From NCBI GenBank assembly GCA_019421385.1, contig JAHZFK010000005.1, forward strand, positions 33,869-85,677: a stretch of DNA of 51,809 nucleotides, read 5' to 3'. Numbering within the stretch: position 1 is the first letter of the stretch; each line of letters starts with the position of its first letter. Below are positions 1-7,353 of this stretch, piece by piece. A model generated the notes under the pieces. It had not been told where the DNA came from and did no database searches. It saw nothing but the letters and a program-made list of their open reading frames with translations. A program made the position numbers and the translations under genes. This DNA comes from Clostridiales bacterium. Its GTDB lineage: Bacteria; Bacillota; Clostridia; Oscillospirales; Butyricicoccaceae.

Positions 1-35
1 ACGGCGATGATGATCAGCAAAGACTGCATTGCCAT
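1..35 (-). CDS. TRAP transporter large permease (DctM), N-terminal fragment
   Basis: Only the first eleven codons lie in the window (MAMQSLLIIIA), a hydrophobic start typical of the multi-spanning DctM permease. A GGAGGGGGC ribosome site lies in the three-base gap and the end of the upstream dctQ-type gene. The order DctP, DctQ, DctM is the standard TRAP arrangement, so identity rests mostly on context. The rest of the gene lies outside the window. Confidence 0.75.
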   Translation of the reverse strand, partial: MAMQSLLIIIA

Positions 36-38
36 ATG

Positions 39-533
39 TTATGCCCCCTCCTTCGTTGCATCCGCGCCGGTACCCTTGCAGATATCCGCAATGTTCAGCA
101 CGGTATAGATCATGTTGAGCACACCGCACAGCGGCATGACGACATAGAACACGCCCACCGCGACGCCCAGCGACGAGGTCATCTGGCCCATGGCCAGCTG
201 CGTGATCTGCAAGCCGCCGTACACCAGAATGATCAGCGAGAAGGCAAAAGCAACCAGCTCACCGAAGATACCCAGCGCCTTCTGCATCGGGGAATTCATC
301 TTTTCAACAAGGATCGGGATGTTCATATGGCCGCGCTCACCGGTGACCAGCGACGCGCCCAGCAGGCTTGCCCACGCAAACAGGTAGGAAACCAGTTCTT
401 CCGACCAGGAAGACGGGTTCTGCAATACGTAACGGGTGAATACCTGCCAGCAGGTCAGCACGACCATGGCGATAAAGCTCACACCTGCCAATACATTGAG
501 CAGCTTGGTCAGAACATTTCTCAGCGATTTCAT
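39..533 (-). CDS. TRAP transporter small permease (DctQ family)
   Basis: This 164-residue protein fits the small membrane subunit of a TRAP transporter, which with DctM moves organic acids using an ion gradient and a periplasmic-type binding protein. Four hydrophobic segments are visible (about residues 15-35, 48-65, 88-108 and 125-148), the usual DctQ topology. The motif WSEELVSYLFAWASLLGAS near residues 43-61 is characteristic of the family, and the length is normal. It sits 15 bases after the binding-protein gene and 3 bases before the DctM start, so the three are surely co-transcribed. The substrate cannot be read from this subunit. Confidence 0.93.
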   Translation of the reverse strand: MKSLRNVLTKLLNVLAGVSFIAMVVLTCWQVFTRYVLQNPSSWSEELVSYLFAWASLLGASLVTGERGHMNIPILVEKMNSPMQKALGIFGELVAFAFSLIILVYGGLQITQLAMGQMTSSLGVAVGVFYVVMPLCGVLNMIYTVLNIADICKGTGADATKEGA

Positions 534-548
534 GTGTCAGCCACCTCC

Positions 549-1577
549 TCAGGACTCAGTCGACGGATACTGCTCGTTATATGCCTGGATCGCATCATAG
601 ATCGGCTGCAGATCCGGGTACTGGGCGAGCATGTCCTCGTGCATCGGGGCGCAGGCCTCTTGGAAGGGCTTGGTGTCGGGGTACAGGAACTGTACACCCT
701 GCTCATTCTGCGCGCGGTCCTTGGCCTTAGCCACTGCGTCGGTCCACTCCTCGCGCTGCACTTCGTTAACCAGCTGGAAGCCCTCTTCGAAGATTGCGCG
801 CTCTTCCTCGCTCAGTCCGTCGAGGAATGCGATGTTGCCGATCAGAATATCCGGGATCATCTGGTGCATGTCGTAGGAATAATACTTGCACACGTCCCCG
901 TGGCCGTTATCGGTCAGCGCCAGCTCGTTATTCTCCGCGCCGTCGATGATCTTGGACTGTAACGCGGTATATACATCGCCAAAGCCCATCGGCGTTGCCG
1001 AGCCGCCCAGCAGGTTCATCATCTGGACATTGGTCGGAGACTGCTGCACACGGATTTTAAGTCCTTTGAGGTCGGCAGGCATTTCGATCGGGGTATTGAC
1101 TGTGTAGAAGTTGCGGGTACCGGCATCCAGCCATGTCACCGCTTCAAAACCCGCATCCTTTGTGGATTCGAAGATCGTGCCGGTGATGGATTCGTCATCC
1201 ATCGAAGCATGATACGCCTCGGCGCTCGCGAACAGGTACGGCAGGTTGAACAGGGTATAGTTGGTGCTGAAGGTTTCCAGCAGCGAGTTGGACGCAACGC
1301 AGAAGTTGATTGCACCGGTCTGCGTCAGCTGCACCATTTCATTCTGGGAGCCGAGCAGCTCGCTCGGGAATACCTCGACGTTATACTTGTCGCCCAGCTT
1401 GCTTTCGATAAACTTCTCGAAAGCCACCAGTGCGATATGCGTGGGATGATTGGTGGACTGGTTATGTCCAATTCGAATGATCGTGCGGTTATCCGAAGCC
1501 TGTCCGCAGCCGGTCAGCACAGAAGCCGACATCACGGCTACCAGCGCAAGCGCCAGCACTTTTGGAATGGTTTTCAT
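549..1577 (-). CDS. TRAP transporter substrate-binding lipoprotein (DctP family)
   Basis: A 342-residue extracytoplasmic solute receptor. It starts with a lipoprotein signal peptide whose lipobox LTGC places the lipid-bearing cysteine at residue 24, as expected where the receptor must be anchored to a single membrane. The hallmark ligand region DLKGLKIRVQQS holds Arg176, the residue that in known DctP proteins pairs with the substrate carboxylate; a second arginine lies in AGTRNFY (Arg155). The GAENNELA motif further on resembles receptors for sugar acids and related organic acids. An AGGAGG ribosome site supports the ATG at 1577. It is the first gene of the TRAP operon. The substrate is probably an organic acid; which one is unknown. 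Confidence 0.93.
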   Translation of the reverse strand: MKTIPKVLALALVAVMSASVLTGCGQASDNRTIIRIGHNQSTNHPTHIALVAFEKFIESKLGDKYNVEVFPSELLGSQNEMVQLTQTGAINFCVASNSLLETFSTNYTLFNLPYLFASAEAYHASMDDESITGTIFESTKDAGFEAVTWLDAGTRNFYTVNTPIEMPADLKGLKIRVQQSPTNVQMMNLLGGSATPMGFGDVYTALQSKIIDGAENNELALTDNGHGDVCKYYSYDMHQMIPDILIGNIAFLDGLSEEERAIFEEGFQLVNEVQREEWTDAVAKAKDRAQNEQGVQFLYPDTKPFQEACAPMHEDMLAQYPDLQPIYDAIQAYNEQYPSTES

Positions 1578-1732
1578 CGTGCAGACGTTCCTCCTGTCCT
1601 TTCTCTCTTTTATTCCTTACCCGAGCCGCAGCCGGGCAATGATTTCGTCACCCTTTCAGCCTTTCCAAATTTTCCTCCTATCATACCCGCCCGCACGATA
1701 TTGCATCAGACCTTGGCTATGCATGGCGTTTC

Positions 1733-1770
1733 GCAAAAAAATCCTGGACCGTATCCCATACGGTCCGGGG
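1733..1770 (-). terminator. Intrinsic terminator after the O-acetyltransferase gene
   Basis: An 11-bp stem (1744-1754 with 1758-1768, three-base loop) is followed on the minus strand by a run of seven U. It sits just after the stop of the acetyltransferase at 1788 and separates it from the TRAP operon. Confidence 0.9.
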
Positions 1771-1787
1771 TTTATGCTCCAGTGTGC

Positions 1788-2342
1788 TTATACCTGCCGA
1801 CGTACTTCTCGAATCACCTTGGCCGGTACGCCGCCCACCACGGTATTTGGCGGCACATCCTTTGTGACCACCGCGCCCGCAGCAACGATTGCGCCATCTC
1901 CTACGGTCACGCCGGAAACAATGGTGACATTGGCGCCAATCCAGACGTTCTTCCCGATCACGATCGGCGCGGGATGCAGGATATGCCGCAGTGCCGGGTC
2001 CTCATCATGGTTCAGTGTCGCCAATACAACATTGTGCCCGATGAGCGCACCGTCCCCGATCTCGATTCCGCCTTGATCCTGAAAATGGTAGCCGGTGTTG
2101 ATAAACACATTTTTGCCCACCTTGATATTCTTGCCGTAATCCGTATGGAACGGCGGGAACAGGCAGAAGGTTTCATCCTCCGGCTGGCAAATCAGCTCAA
2201 AAAAACGGCGGCGGACTTCCTCCGGCTCAAAATATCTGCTGTTCAGTTCCATCGTCAGCCGCAGCGCCCGCTGCGATGCTTCCCGCATCGCCTCCGGATC
2301 ATCCAAGCCTTTTTCGATTTCCTTCCGGTCTGCGATATTCAT
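1788..2342 (-). CDS. Sugar O-acetyltransferase, hexapeptide-repeat (LacA/Maa/NodL type)
   Basis: A 184-residue acyltransferase predicted to move acetyl from acetyl-CoA to a sugar hydroxyl in the cytoplasm. The N-terminal Mac domain (about 1-60) is followed by a left-handed beta-helix with hexapeptide repeats such as IGDGALIGHNVVLATLNHD and IGKNVWIGANVTIVSGVTVG. The conserved catalytic His lies in ATLNHD, and the C-terminal PPNTVVGGVPAKVIRE is the family signature. Length is normal for maltose/galactoside acetyltransferases. It has its own promoter and terminator and seems to be a single-gene unit. The physiological acceptor sugar cannot be told. Confidence 0.93.
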   Translation of the reverse strand: MNIADRKEIEKGLDDPEAMREASQRALRLTMELNSRYFEPEEVRRRFFELICQPEDETFCLFPPFHTDYGKNIKVGKNVFINTGYHFQDQGGIEIGDGALIGHNVVLATLNHDEDPALRHILHPAPIVIGKNVWIGANVTIVSGVTVGDGAIVAAGAVVTKDVPPNTVVGGVPAKVIREVRRQV

Positions 2343-2372
2343 TTGCTCGCTCCTTATCCTTGTTTTTCTTTT

Positions 2373-2401
2373 ATTGTAAGCCGCTGTCCACTAAATAGCA
2401 A
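2373..2401 (-). promoter_or_regulatory. Promoter of the O-acetyltransferase gene
   Basis: Read on the minus strand, TTGCTA and TACAAT are separated by 17 bases, about 30 bases before the start codon, with AAGGAG as the ribosome site. Confidence 0.6.
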
Positions 2402-2451
2402 ATACTTATGCCATATATATTTTTATACTCGCAAAGCATATCGTCCTGTAA

Positions 2452-2488
2452 ATAAAAAAAACGGCATCCGCTTTCACAGATGCCGTTT
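2452..2488 (-). terminator. Intrinsic terminator of the tRNA operon
   Basis: An 8-bp stem (2461-2468 with 2479-2486, ten-base loop) is followed on the minus strand by seven U. It lies a few bases after the CCA end of tRNA-Val. Confidence 0.92.
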
Positions 2489-2491
2489 TTT

Positions 2492-2567
2492 TGGTGGAAG
2501 TTAACGGGCTCGAACCGCTGACCCTCTGCTTGTAAGGCAGATGCTCTCCCAGCTGAGCTAAACTTCC
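2492..2567 (-). tRNA. tRNA-Val (anticodon TAC)
   Basis: A 76-base cloverleaf with encoded CCA. The acceptor strands GGAAGTT and AACTTCC pair, the anticodon stem TCTGC/GCAGA encloses the loop CTTACAA, and the T-loop reads GGTTCGAGCC. It is the third and last gene of a Met-Glu-Val tRNA operon. Confidence 0.97.
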
Positions 2568-2570
2568 ATA

Positions 2571-2645
2571 TGGTGACCCGTGCGGGAATCGAACCCGCGT
2601 TACCGCCGTGAAAGGGCGGTGTCTTGACCGCTTGACCAACGGGCC
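2571..2645 (-). tRNA. tRNA-Glu (anticodon TTC)
   Basis: A 75-base cloverleaf with encoded CCA. The anticodon stem CCGCC/GGCGG encloses CTTTCAC, and the T-arm reads GCGGGTTCGATTCCCGC. It is separated by three bases from tRNA-Val and eight from tRNA-Met. Confidence 0.97.
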
Positions 2646-2653
2646 AAAGGAAA

Positions 2654-2730
2654 TGGTAGCGGTAATTGGACTTGAACCAATGACCTTTCGGGTATGAACC
2701 GAACGCTCTAGCCAACTAAGCTATACCGCC
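2654..2730 (-). tRNA. tRNA-Met (anticodon CAT), probably elongator
   Basis: A 77-base cloverleaf with encoded CCA. The anticodon stem TTCGG/CCGAA encloses TTCATAC. The paired first base of the acceptor and the absence of three G-C pairs in the anticodon stem argue against initiator tRNA. A CAT anticodon modified to read Ile AUA cannot be fully excluded, but the sequence resembles elongator Met of Clostridia. Confidence 0.92.
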
Positions 2731-2773
2731 GTACTCACTTTCCTGCGTCGCCCGTTCGCCGGCGACGATAGTT

Positions 2774-2802
2774 ATTATAACTCATGTTCTATGTAGTGTC
2801 AA
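2774..2802 (-). promoter_or_regulatory. Consensus promoter of the tRNA Met-Glu-Val operon
   Basis: Perfect TTGACA and TATAAT hexamers on the minus strand with a 17-base spacer, about 43 bases ahead of tRNA-Met. The match fits strong stable-RNA transcription. Confidence 0.93.
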
Positions 2803-2818
2803 GGGTTTTTTCAAGATT

Positions 2819-3598
2819 TTATGAATTTTCTTTTTCCAAGTTGTCGAGCACCTGTTCATAGAACGCTTCGTCCCAAACATGGGTCTTGGACAGCTCCTCC
2901 TCCGTCAGCAGAAAAAACTGCCCAGAGACATATTCACCGCGGTCCGGCACCGGATCGTCAAAGGTACAGTCGATGAAATAGGTCTGCCCATCTAGCCGCA
3001 CGGCATTCCAGCCGTGGTTCATCTCCTCGGAAGCCACATAAATGGTCTCGATCCCCGCCGCTTCGCACAGCATCTCATATGCGCGGCCGTAGCCCGCGCA
3101 CACAGCACGATGATCCAGCAACGCCCCATCAGCCGCAAAAGGTGCGGAAGCGCCGTCTGGAGCCGTCTGCGCCGCCGTATCGGTATCATAGCTGCACAGG
3201 CGCACCAGCGTGTCATGCAGCGCGCGCAGCTTCTGCTCGTCGGTCATGTCCGGCGTTATGCTTTCCGCTGCAAGCGCTTCGGCATAAGTCTGTGCCTGCT
3301 GCTGCCGTGCCTGCCGCGATACCTCGACGCGCAGCTGGGTGGTCTGGTTGGGGCGAACGGTTGCATGTAGGGAAAACGCAAAGGGATAGCGCGCCTCCAA
3401 CGCCCGGTACACCTCGTCCGGGTCCACCTCCTCAGTGCGGAACAGCACCCCGTCACCGCCCTTCTGCGCATCCTCCTCCAGCAGCGCCGCTGCCTGATGC
3501 GGATTTTGCACATGCGGCGATACCGCCCGCGGATACCACCAGACCGACGCCCCGCCGACCAGCAGCAAAACCAACAAGATCCCGGCCAGCCGCTTCAT
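2819..3598 (-). CDS. Transglutaminase-like domain protein, membrane-anchored or secreted
   Basis: A 259-residue protein with an N-terminal hydrophobic segment (residues 4-22), probably a signal anchor or uncleaved signal. The C-terminal half is a transglutaminase-like cysteine protease fold with the three catalytic positions visible: Cys in HRAVCAGYGRAYEML, His in NHGWNAV and Asp in FIDCTFDDP. The ribosome site AGGAGGGAAA supports the start. It follows a membrane-protein gene on the same strand but a terminator lies between them, so it may have its own promoter. Such proteins in Clostridia are usually extracellular and cleave or cross-link peptides; the substrate here is unknown. Confidence 0.85.
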   Translation of the reverse strand: MKRLAGILLVLLLVGGASVWWYPRAVSPHVQNPHQAAALLEEDAQKGGDGVLFRTEEVDPDEVYRALEARYPFAFSLHATVRPNQTTQLRVEVSRQARQQQAQTYAEALAAESITPDMTDEQKLRALHDTLVRLCSYDTDTAAQTAPDGASAPFAADGALLDHRAVCAGYGRAYEMLCEAAGIETIYVASEEMNHGWNAVRLDGQTYFIDCTFDDPVPDRGEYVSGQFFLLTEEELSKTHVWDEAFYEQVLDNLEKENS

Positions 3599-3611
3599 GC
3601 TTTCCCTCCTT

Positions 3612-3644
3612 GCAAAAAAGCAAGCGGACGGTCAAGCCGTCCGC
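3612..3644 (-). terminator. Intrinsic terminator after the 260-residue membrane protein gene
   Basis: An 8-bp GC-rich stem (3624-3631 with 3637-3644) is followed on the minus strand by a U-rich tail at 3614-3619. It lies between the membrane-protein stop (3661) and the transglutaminase-like start (3598). Confidence 0.8.
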
Positions 3645-3660
3645 CCGCATCGCTCTCTCA

Positions 3661-4443
3661 TTACATCAGCTTCACAGTATAGTATACCGCCGTGATGAAC
3701 AGATATGCCGCCGCAACGCCCATTGCGATCAACATATAGGTCGGCGCAAACAGCACCGCCGCCACCAGCACCGCCATCAGTACCGGCGTAACCGTCAACA
3801 TCGTATACGCATTCTTGCTGAACTGCAAATTGATTTTTTTGCCGTTATGCGTGATCTTTCCGTTTTTCCCGCGCAGCGTTGACACGCAAACCAGCTGCAC
3901 AACCGTCAGTACGACCGCAGCGCCCAGCGCCACATAGGACATCCAAACATAGCTGGCACTGTCCAGCGCACGGTGCACCAGCCACATCAGCGCAACGCCT
4001 ACGCCAGTATCCACTGCAATAAGGAAGAATTCCCGCGCATAGGAATGGTATACGAGGTAATACACTGCCAGAACCGGCAGCACCACATACAACAGCTTGA
4101 TCGGGCCAGTGCCCAGATACATAATCGCAGCCATCGCAGCCGCCATCACCACACCGACGATCAACACGTTTCGTCCGCACAGGATACGGCGATTCGCCGA
4201 GCGCTTGCCGGAAGCTTCGCGCACCAGCAAAGCAACGCCGCAAGCCGCGATCACAACGCCAATCCCCAGCAGGATTTTCGAAACCAGCATACCGGTTGCC
4301 CAAGTATTGCCGTAATCCATCAGACGCTGTACGATCATCAGCAGCAGTACGCCCAACAGGCAGACGCTGAATACTGTCAGCACCTTATTGGTGGTATATT
4401 CTTCTTCACTGATTGGCTTTTTGCCCACATTGCTTTTAGCCAA
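3661..4443 (-). CDS. Multi-spanning membrane protein of unknown function
   Basis: A 260-residue protein with about eight hydrophobic segments and a short basic cytoplasmic N-terminus. A charged loop near residues 190-205 (RGKNGKITHNGKKIN) separates the last helices. I recognise no enzyme motif; it resembles conserved uncharacterised membrane proteins found next to rsmE in Clostridia. It starts 25 bases after rsmE on the same strand, so the two are probably co-transcribed, and it ends at an intrinsic terminator. Confidence 0.75.
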   Translation of the reverse strand: MAKSNVGKKPISEEEYTTNKVLTVFSVCLLGVLLLMIVQRLMDYGNTWATGMLVSKILLGIGVVIAACGVALLVREASGKRSANRRILCGRNVLIVGVVMAAAMAAIMYLGTGPIKLLYVVLPVLAVYYLVYHSYAREFFLIAVDTGVGVALMWLVHRALDSASYVWMSYVALGAAVVLTVVQLVCVSTLRGKNGKITHNGKKINLQFSKNAYTMLTVTPVLMAVLVAAVLFAPTYMLIAMGVAAAYLFITAVYYTVKLM

Positions 4444-4468
4444 TGCCTACACTCCCTCTTTTTTGTTC

Positions 4469-5194
4469 TTACATGTTTCCGCCTGCATACAGCACAGCGG
4501 CCAGCGCCGCAACCGGCGCAGTCTCGCATCGCAAGATGCGTGTGCCCAGCGATACGCTGGTCAAGCCTGACTTGACCGCCAACGCGGCCTCCTCCGGCGC
4601 AAAACCGCCCTCCGGGCCGATCACCAGCGAAACCGTCTCTCCGACCCCGTCCGACAATGCATCGTGCAGGCCGGTCTGCCTTTCATTTTCGTAAAAAAAC
4701 AGCGCGGTTTGACTTTGCGCCGCCTGCTCCGCCGCCTGTTCAAACGATATAACGGCATGTACCACAGGCAAATATCCTCTGCCGCACTGTTTTGCGGCCT
4801 CCAGCGCAATTTTCTGCCAGCGCTCCACTTTTTTCTCGGTCTTATCCGGACGTGAAACACAATTCTTGGACAGATACGGCACGATATCCCGCACGCCCAA
4901 CTCAACTGCCTTCTGCACGATAAAATCCATTTTATCGCTCTTCGGCAGCGCCATAAACAGCGTCAATTGCTGCCGCGTCTCGTTTTCGGCCCGATGGCTA
5001 TCCTGTACACGGCAGACAACCGCGTCCTTTTCGACCGATTCGATCGTGCAATCATAATCCGTGCCCTTGCCGTCGCACAGCGTCACCGGCTCGCCCGGAT
5101 GCAGCCGCAGCACGCGTCCCGCGTGATGCGCATTGTCTCCGCGCAACGTCAGCACACCGTTTTCCGGCTGTTCGGTCACAAAGAATCTCGGCAT
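4469..5194 (-). CDS. rsmE: 16S rRNA (uracil-1498-N3)-methyltransferase RsmE
   Basis: A 241-residue SPOUT-class methyltransferase that modifies U1498 of 16S rRNA using SAM. The N-terminal PUA-like domain begins MPRFFVTEQ and includes DNAHHAGRVLRLHPGE. The C-terminal trefoil-knot domain carries VIGPEGGFAPEE and SLGTRILRCETAP, the SAM-binding signatures of the family. Length is normal. I chose ATG 5194, which gives the family N-terminus; a TTG three codons upstream (5203) lies closer to the AGGAAAGG ribosome site and is an alternative. It follows prmA on the same strand, pairing two ribosome-modifying enzymes as in many Firmicutes. Confidence 0.95.
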   Translation of the reverse strand: MPRFFVTEQPENGVLTLRGDNAHHAGRVLRLHPGEPVTLCDGKGTDYDCTIESVEKDAVVCRVQDSHRAENETRQQLTLFMALPKSDKMDFIVQKAVELGVRDIVPYLSKNCVSRPDKTEKKVERWQKIALEAAKQCGRGYLPVVHAVISFEQAAEQAAQSQTALFFYENERQTGLHDALSDGVGETVSLVIGPEGGFAPEEAALAVKSGLTSVSLGTRILRCETAPVAALAAVLYAGGNM

Positions 5195-5260
5195 AACAAT
5201 CAAGTAACCTTTCCTATTCTATCAAAAAAAACGCGCTTTTGCAAGTGAACATTCCGTGAA

Positions 5261-6223
5261 TTACTTTTTTGCGGTAAAAGCGCTCCAATCTTCGCTCTGC
5301 GCATGTGATAAAATCGCAAAACCGTTTTGCTCCAACGCGGCGCGCACCTCGTCCGCGCGCTCGTTGAGGATGCCCGAGCAGATCAGATGCCCGCCCGGCA
5401 GCAGCTTGTCCGCAAACATCGGCGCCATGCCGATGATGACATCCGCCACGATGTTCGCCACGATGATATCATAGCCCGCACCGATCTCCTCCGCCAGCTG
5501 CGGGTTGCGCAGCGCATCGCCGCACAGTCCCCTGCCGATCGAAACATGATTCTTTTCGGCGTTTTCCTGCGCGGTTTTCAGGCAGTTTTCGTCAATATCC
5601 ACCACAGTTTTCACATCCGCGCCCAGCATTGCCGCAGCAATGGCAAGAATGCCCGAACCAGTACCCATATCGAGCAGGGTGTTGCCCGGCTGAACCATTT
5701 TCTCGAGCGCCGCCATGCAGAGCTGCGTGGTATCGTGACTGCCCGTGCCAAAGGAAGAGGCAGGGTCGATTTCCAGAATCTTTCTGCCCTGCGCGTCGTC
5801 TACCGTTTCCCACGAGGGCTTGATCATAAAGGTATCTCCCACTGGGAAGGGTTTGAAATACTGCTTCCAGCCCCATTCCCAATCCTCCTGACGGGTCAAG
5901 GCGGTTTCGGTGCACAGGCGGCCCCACGCATGATCCTCGTCCCGCGCCTTCAGGTTCTCCAGCGCGGCGCAGATCGACGCATATTGCTTTGCACCGTCCT
6001 CATCGTCCGACAAATAAATTTTCAGGCAGGTTTCCTGCGCGCGCTTTTCGCGCACCAGATCCTCGTCCACATAGTCCCAATAGATCTCGGTATCCTGCAA
6101 AAATTCTTCAAAATCCGCAGCGTCCTCGAGCACATAACCCTCCACGCCCTGATCCTCCAGCAGCGCCTCGACCGGGCCGATGCCGGCTGTCGTCGTGTAA
6201 ATGGTAACTTCCTTCCAGTCCAT
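5261..6223 (-). CDS. prmA: Ribosomal protein L11 methyltransferase PrmA
   Basis: A 320-residue SAM-dependent methyltransferase that methylates ribosomal protein L11. The N-terminal substrate-recognition part (MDWKEVTIYTTTAGIGPVEA) leads into the Rossmann fold with the motif LLDMGTGSGILAIAAAMLGA, the acidic VDIDENC strand end, and the family motif VANIVADVIIGMAP. The ATG at 6223 is supported by an AGGAGG site and by the family N-terminus; the open frame extends upstream but without such support. It lies 54 bases after the preceding minus-strand gene and 66 bases before rsmE. Confidence 0.96.
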   Translation of the reverse strand: MDWKEVTIYTTTAGIGPVEALLEDQGVEGYVLEDAADFEEFLQDTEIYWDYVDEDLVREKRAQETCLKIYLSDDEDGAKQYASICAALENLKARDEDHAWGRLCTETALTRQEDWEWGWKQYFKPFPVGDTFMIKPSWETVDDAQGRKILEIDPASSFGTGSHDTTQLCMAALEKMVQPGNTLLDMGTGSGILAIAAAMLGADVKTVVDIDENCLKTAQENAEKNHVSIGRGLCGDALRNPQLAEEIGAGYDIIVANIVADVIIGMAPMFADKLLPGGHLICSGILNERADEVRAALEQNGFAILSHAQSEDWSAFTAKK

Positions 6224-6277
6224 TGCATTCCTCCACATATTCCTGCGCCGCAGCGTTCTTTTCCTCCGGCCCAAAGC

Positions 6278-7318
6278 TTATAAACGGATCAAACCGTATT
6301 TTTGTTCCAGATAGTGCAAAACCTCTTCCGACTGCTCCCATGTGCCATCATACAGCGCAAGGCCCGGATACACCCGCAGCCCCTGTTCGAGCAGCTCAGC
6401 TGACTCCGCGCACAGGCACAGCGGTCGGGAGATCATATACCAGTATTCCTCCAGCGCGATCACATCATCCTCGGTCTCCAGCAGGAGCTTGAGTGCGCCC
6501 GCGTCATCCTCCGCCTCGATCAGCGCTTCCTCGAGCCGCGGCCCGCATTCGATTTCATCCGAAATATCGATCGTCGGGTCGATGAAATGCGCATTTTTGC
6601 CGTCCGGTGCCAGAATAAAATCATCATGGTCACGCTCGACCACCGCGCCGCCCGTGTGGGCGTCGATGGCCTCTAAGAGACGAGCGGTATCATCATGCTC
6701 CGCCGGCAGGAAAATCTCCGTGTTATACAGCGGGGTCTGCGCGCGCAGCCATGCGGAATGCACACACACGCCGAGCGACAGACGGGCATACGGCGCGGTC
6801 ATATCGAGCGCCTCGGTGATCGACTGCGGATCGTGCGCGGTCAAAATGACCGTCGTCACGCCGATACGCTGCAACACCCCAATCGCCGCGCGGATATCGG
6901 TACCGTCGGACAGGCGGCCTTCATCGTCATCCACCAGCAGCTCCGCAATTACCGTGCGGCCGCACAGGTCGCCCAGCGCGAGCACTGCCGCGCGCAGCGC
7001 CGCAAAGGTTTGCGCACCGCGCAAATAGTAAAACACCGCGTCATCATGCAAAAGCGGACGAAACGTCTCCTTGCACTGTTTCATGTACACCGTTGTGATC
7101 GGCCGTCCGCACTCCTCCACATCGGGTACGGGCGGGCAATCCAGCATTAACCCAATCGGCAGCGGCGCAAGGCTTTGCGCCCAAGCTGTACAGGTTTCTC
7201 CGTCCGGTGCGATCGCACCCGCAAACCGCTCGGGCTGCTGCTGACAAAGCGGCAGCGCTGCCGGATCGGTCAGCAGGATCTGGGGTTTGTGTTCCATCGG
7301 GCATAAAGGAATATCCAA
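6278..7318 (-). CDS. Homocysteine S-methyltransferase-like barrel protein, apparently degenerate
   Basis: A 346-residue cytoplasmic protein without a clear assigned function. Its middle (about residues 95-180) has the pattern of a homocysteine S-methyltransferase barrel: a phenylalanine/alanine-rich helix, the strand TVIAELLVDDDEGRLSDGTD resembling the MetH-type 'T..D..G..L.GT' segment, then AIGVLQRIGVTTVIL and LSLGVCVHSA. The two cysteine motifs that bind zinc in active enzymes are not evident, and the C-terminal third is acidic and unlike the family. The start is a TTG at 7318, ten bases after GGGAGG. It lies between an S41 protease gene and prmA on the same strand. Assignment is by motif resemblance only. 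Confidence 0.6.
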   Translation of the reverse strand: MDIPLCPMEHKPQILLTDPAALPLCQQQPERFAGAIAPDGETCTAWAQSLAPLPIGLMLDCPPVPDVEECGRPITTVYMKQCKETFRPLLHDDAVFYYLRGAQTFAALRAAVLALGDLCGRTVIAELLVDDDEGRLSDGTDIRAAIGVLQRIGVTTVILTAHDPQSITEALDMTAPYARLSLGVCVHSAWLRAQTPLYNTEIFLPAEHDDTARLLEAIDAHTGGAVVERDHDDFILAPDGKNAHFIDPTIDISDEIECGPRLEEALIEAEDDAGALKLLLETEDDVIALEEYWYMISRPLCLCAESAELLEQGLRVYPGLALYDGTWEQSEEVLHYLEQKYGLIRL

Positions 7319-7353
7319 TGTTGTTTTTCCTCCCAAGAAGAATACCGTTCCAA

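Noticed and set aside
2371..2715. Open frames running through the tRNA cluster
   Set aside because: They overlap three complete tRNAs with cloverleaf structure and the tRNA terminator.
5195..5203. TTG start for rsmE at 5203
   Set aside because: It is closer to the ribosome site, but ATG 5194 gives the usual MPRFF start of the family; kept only as an alternative.
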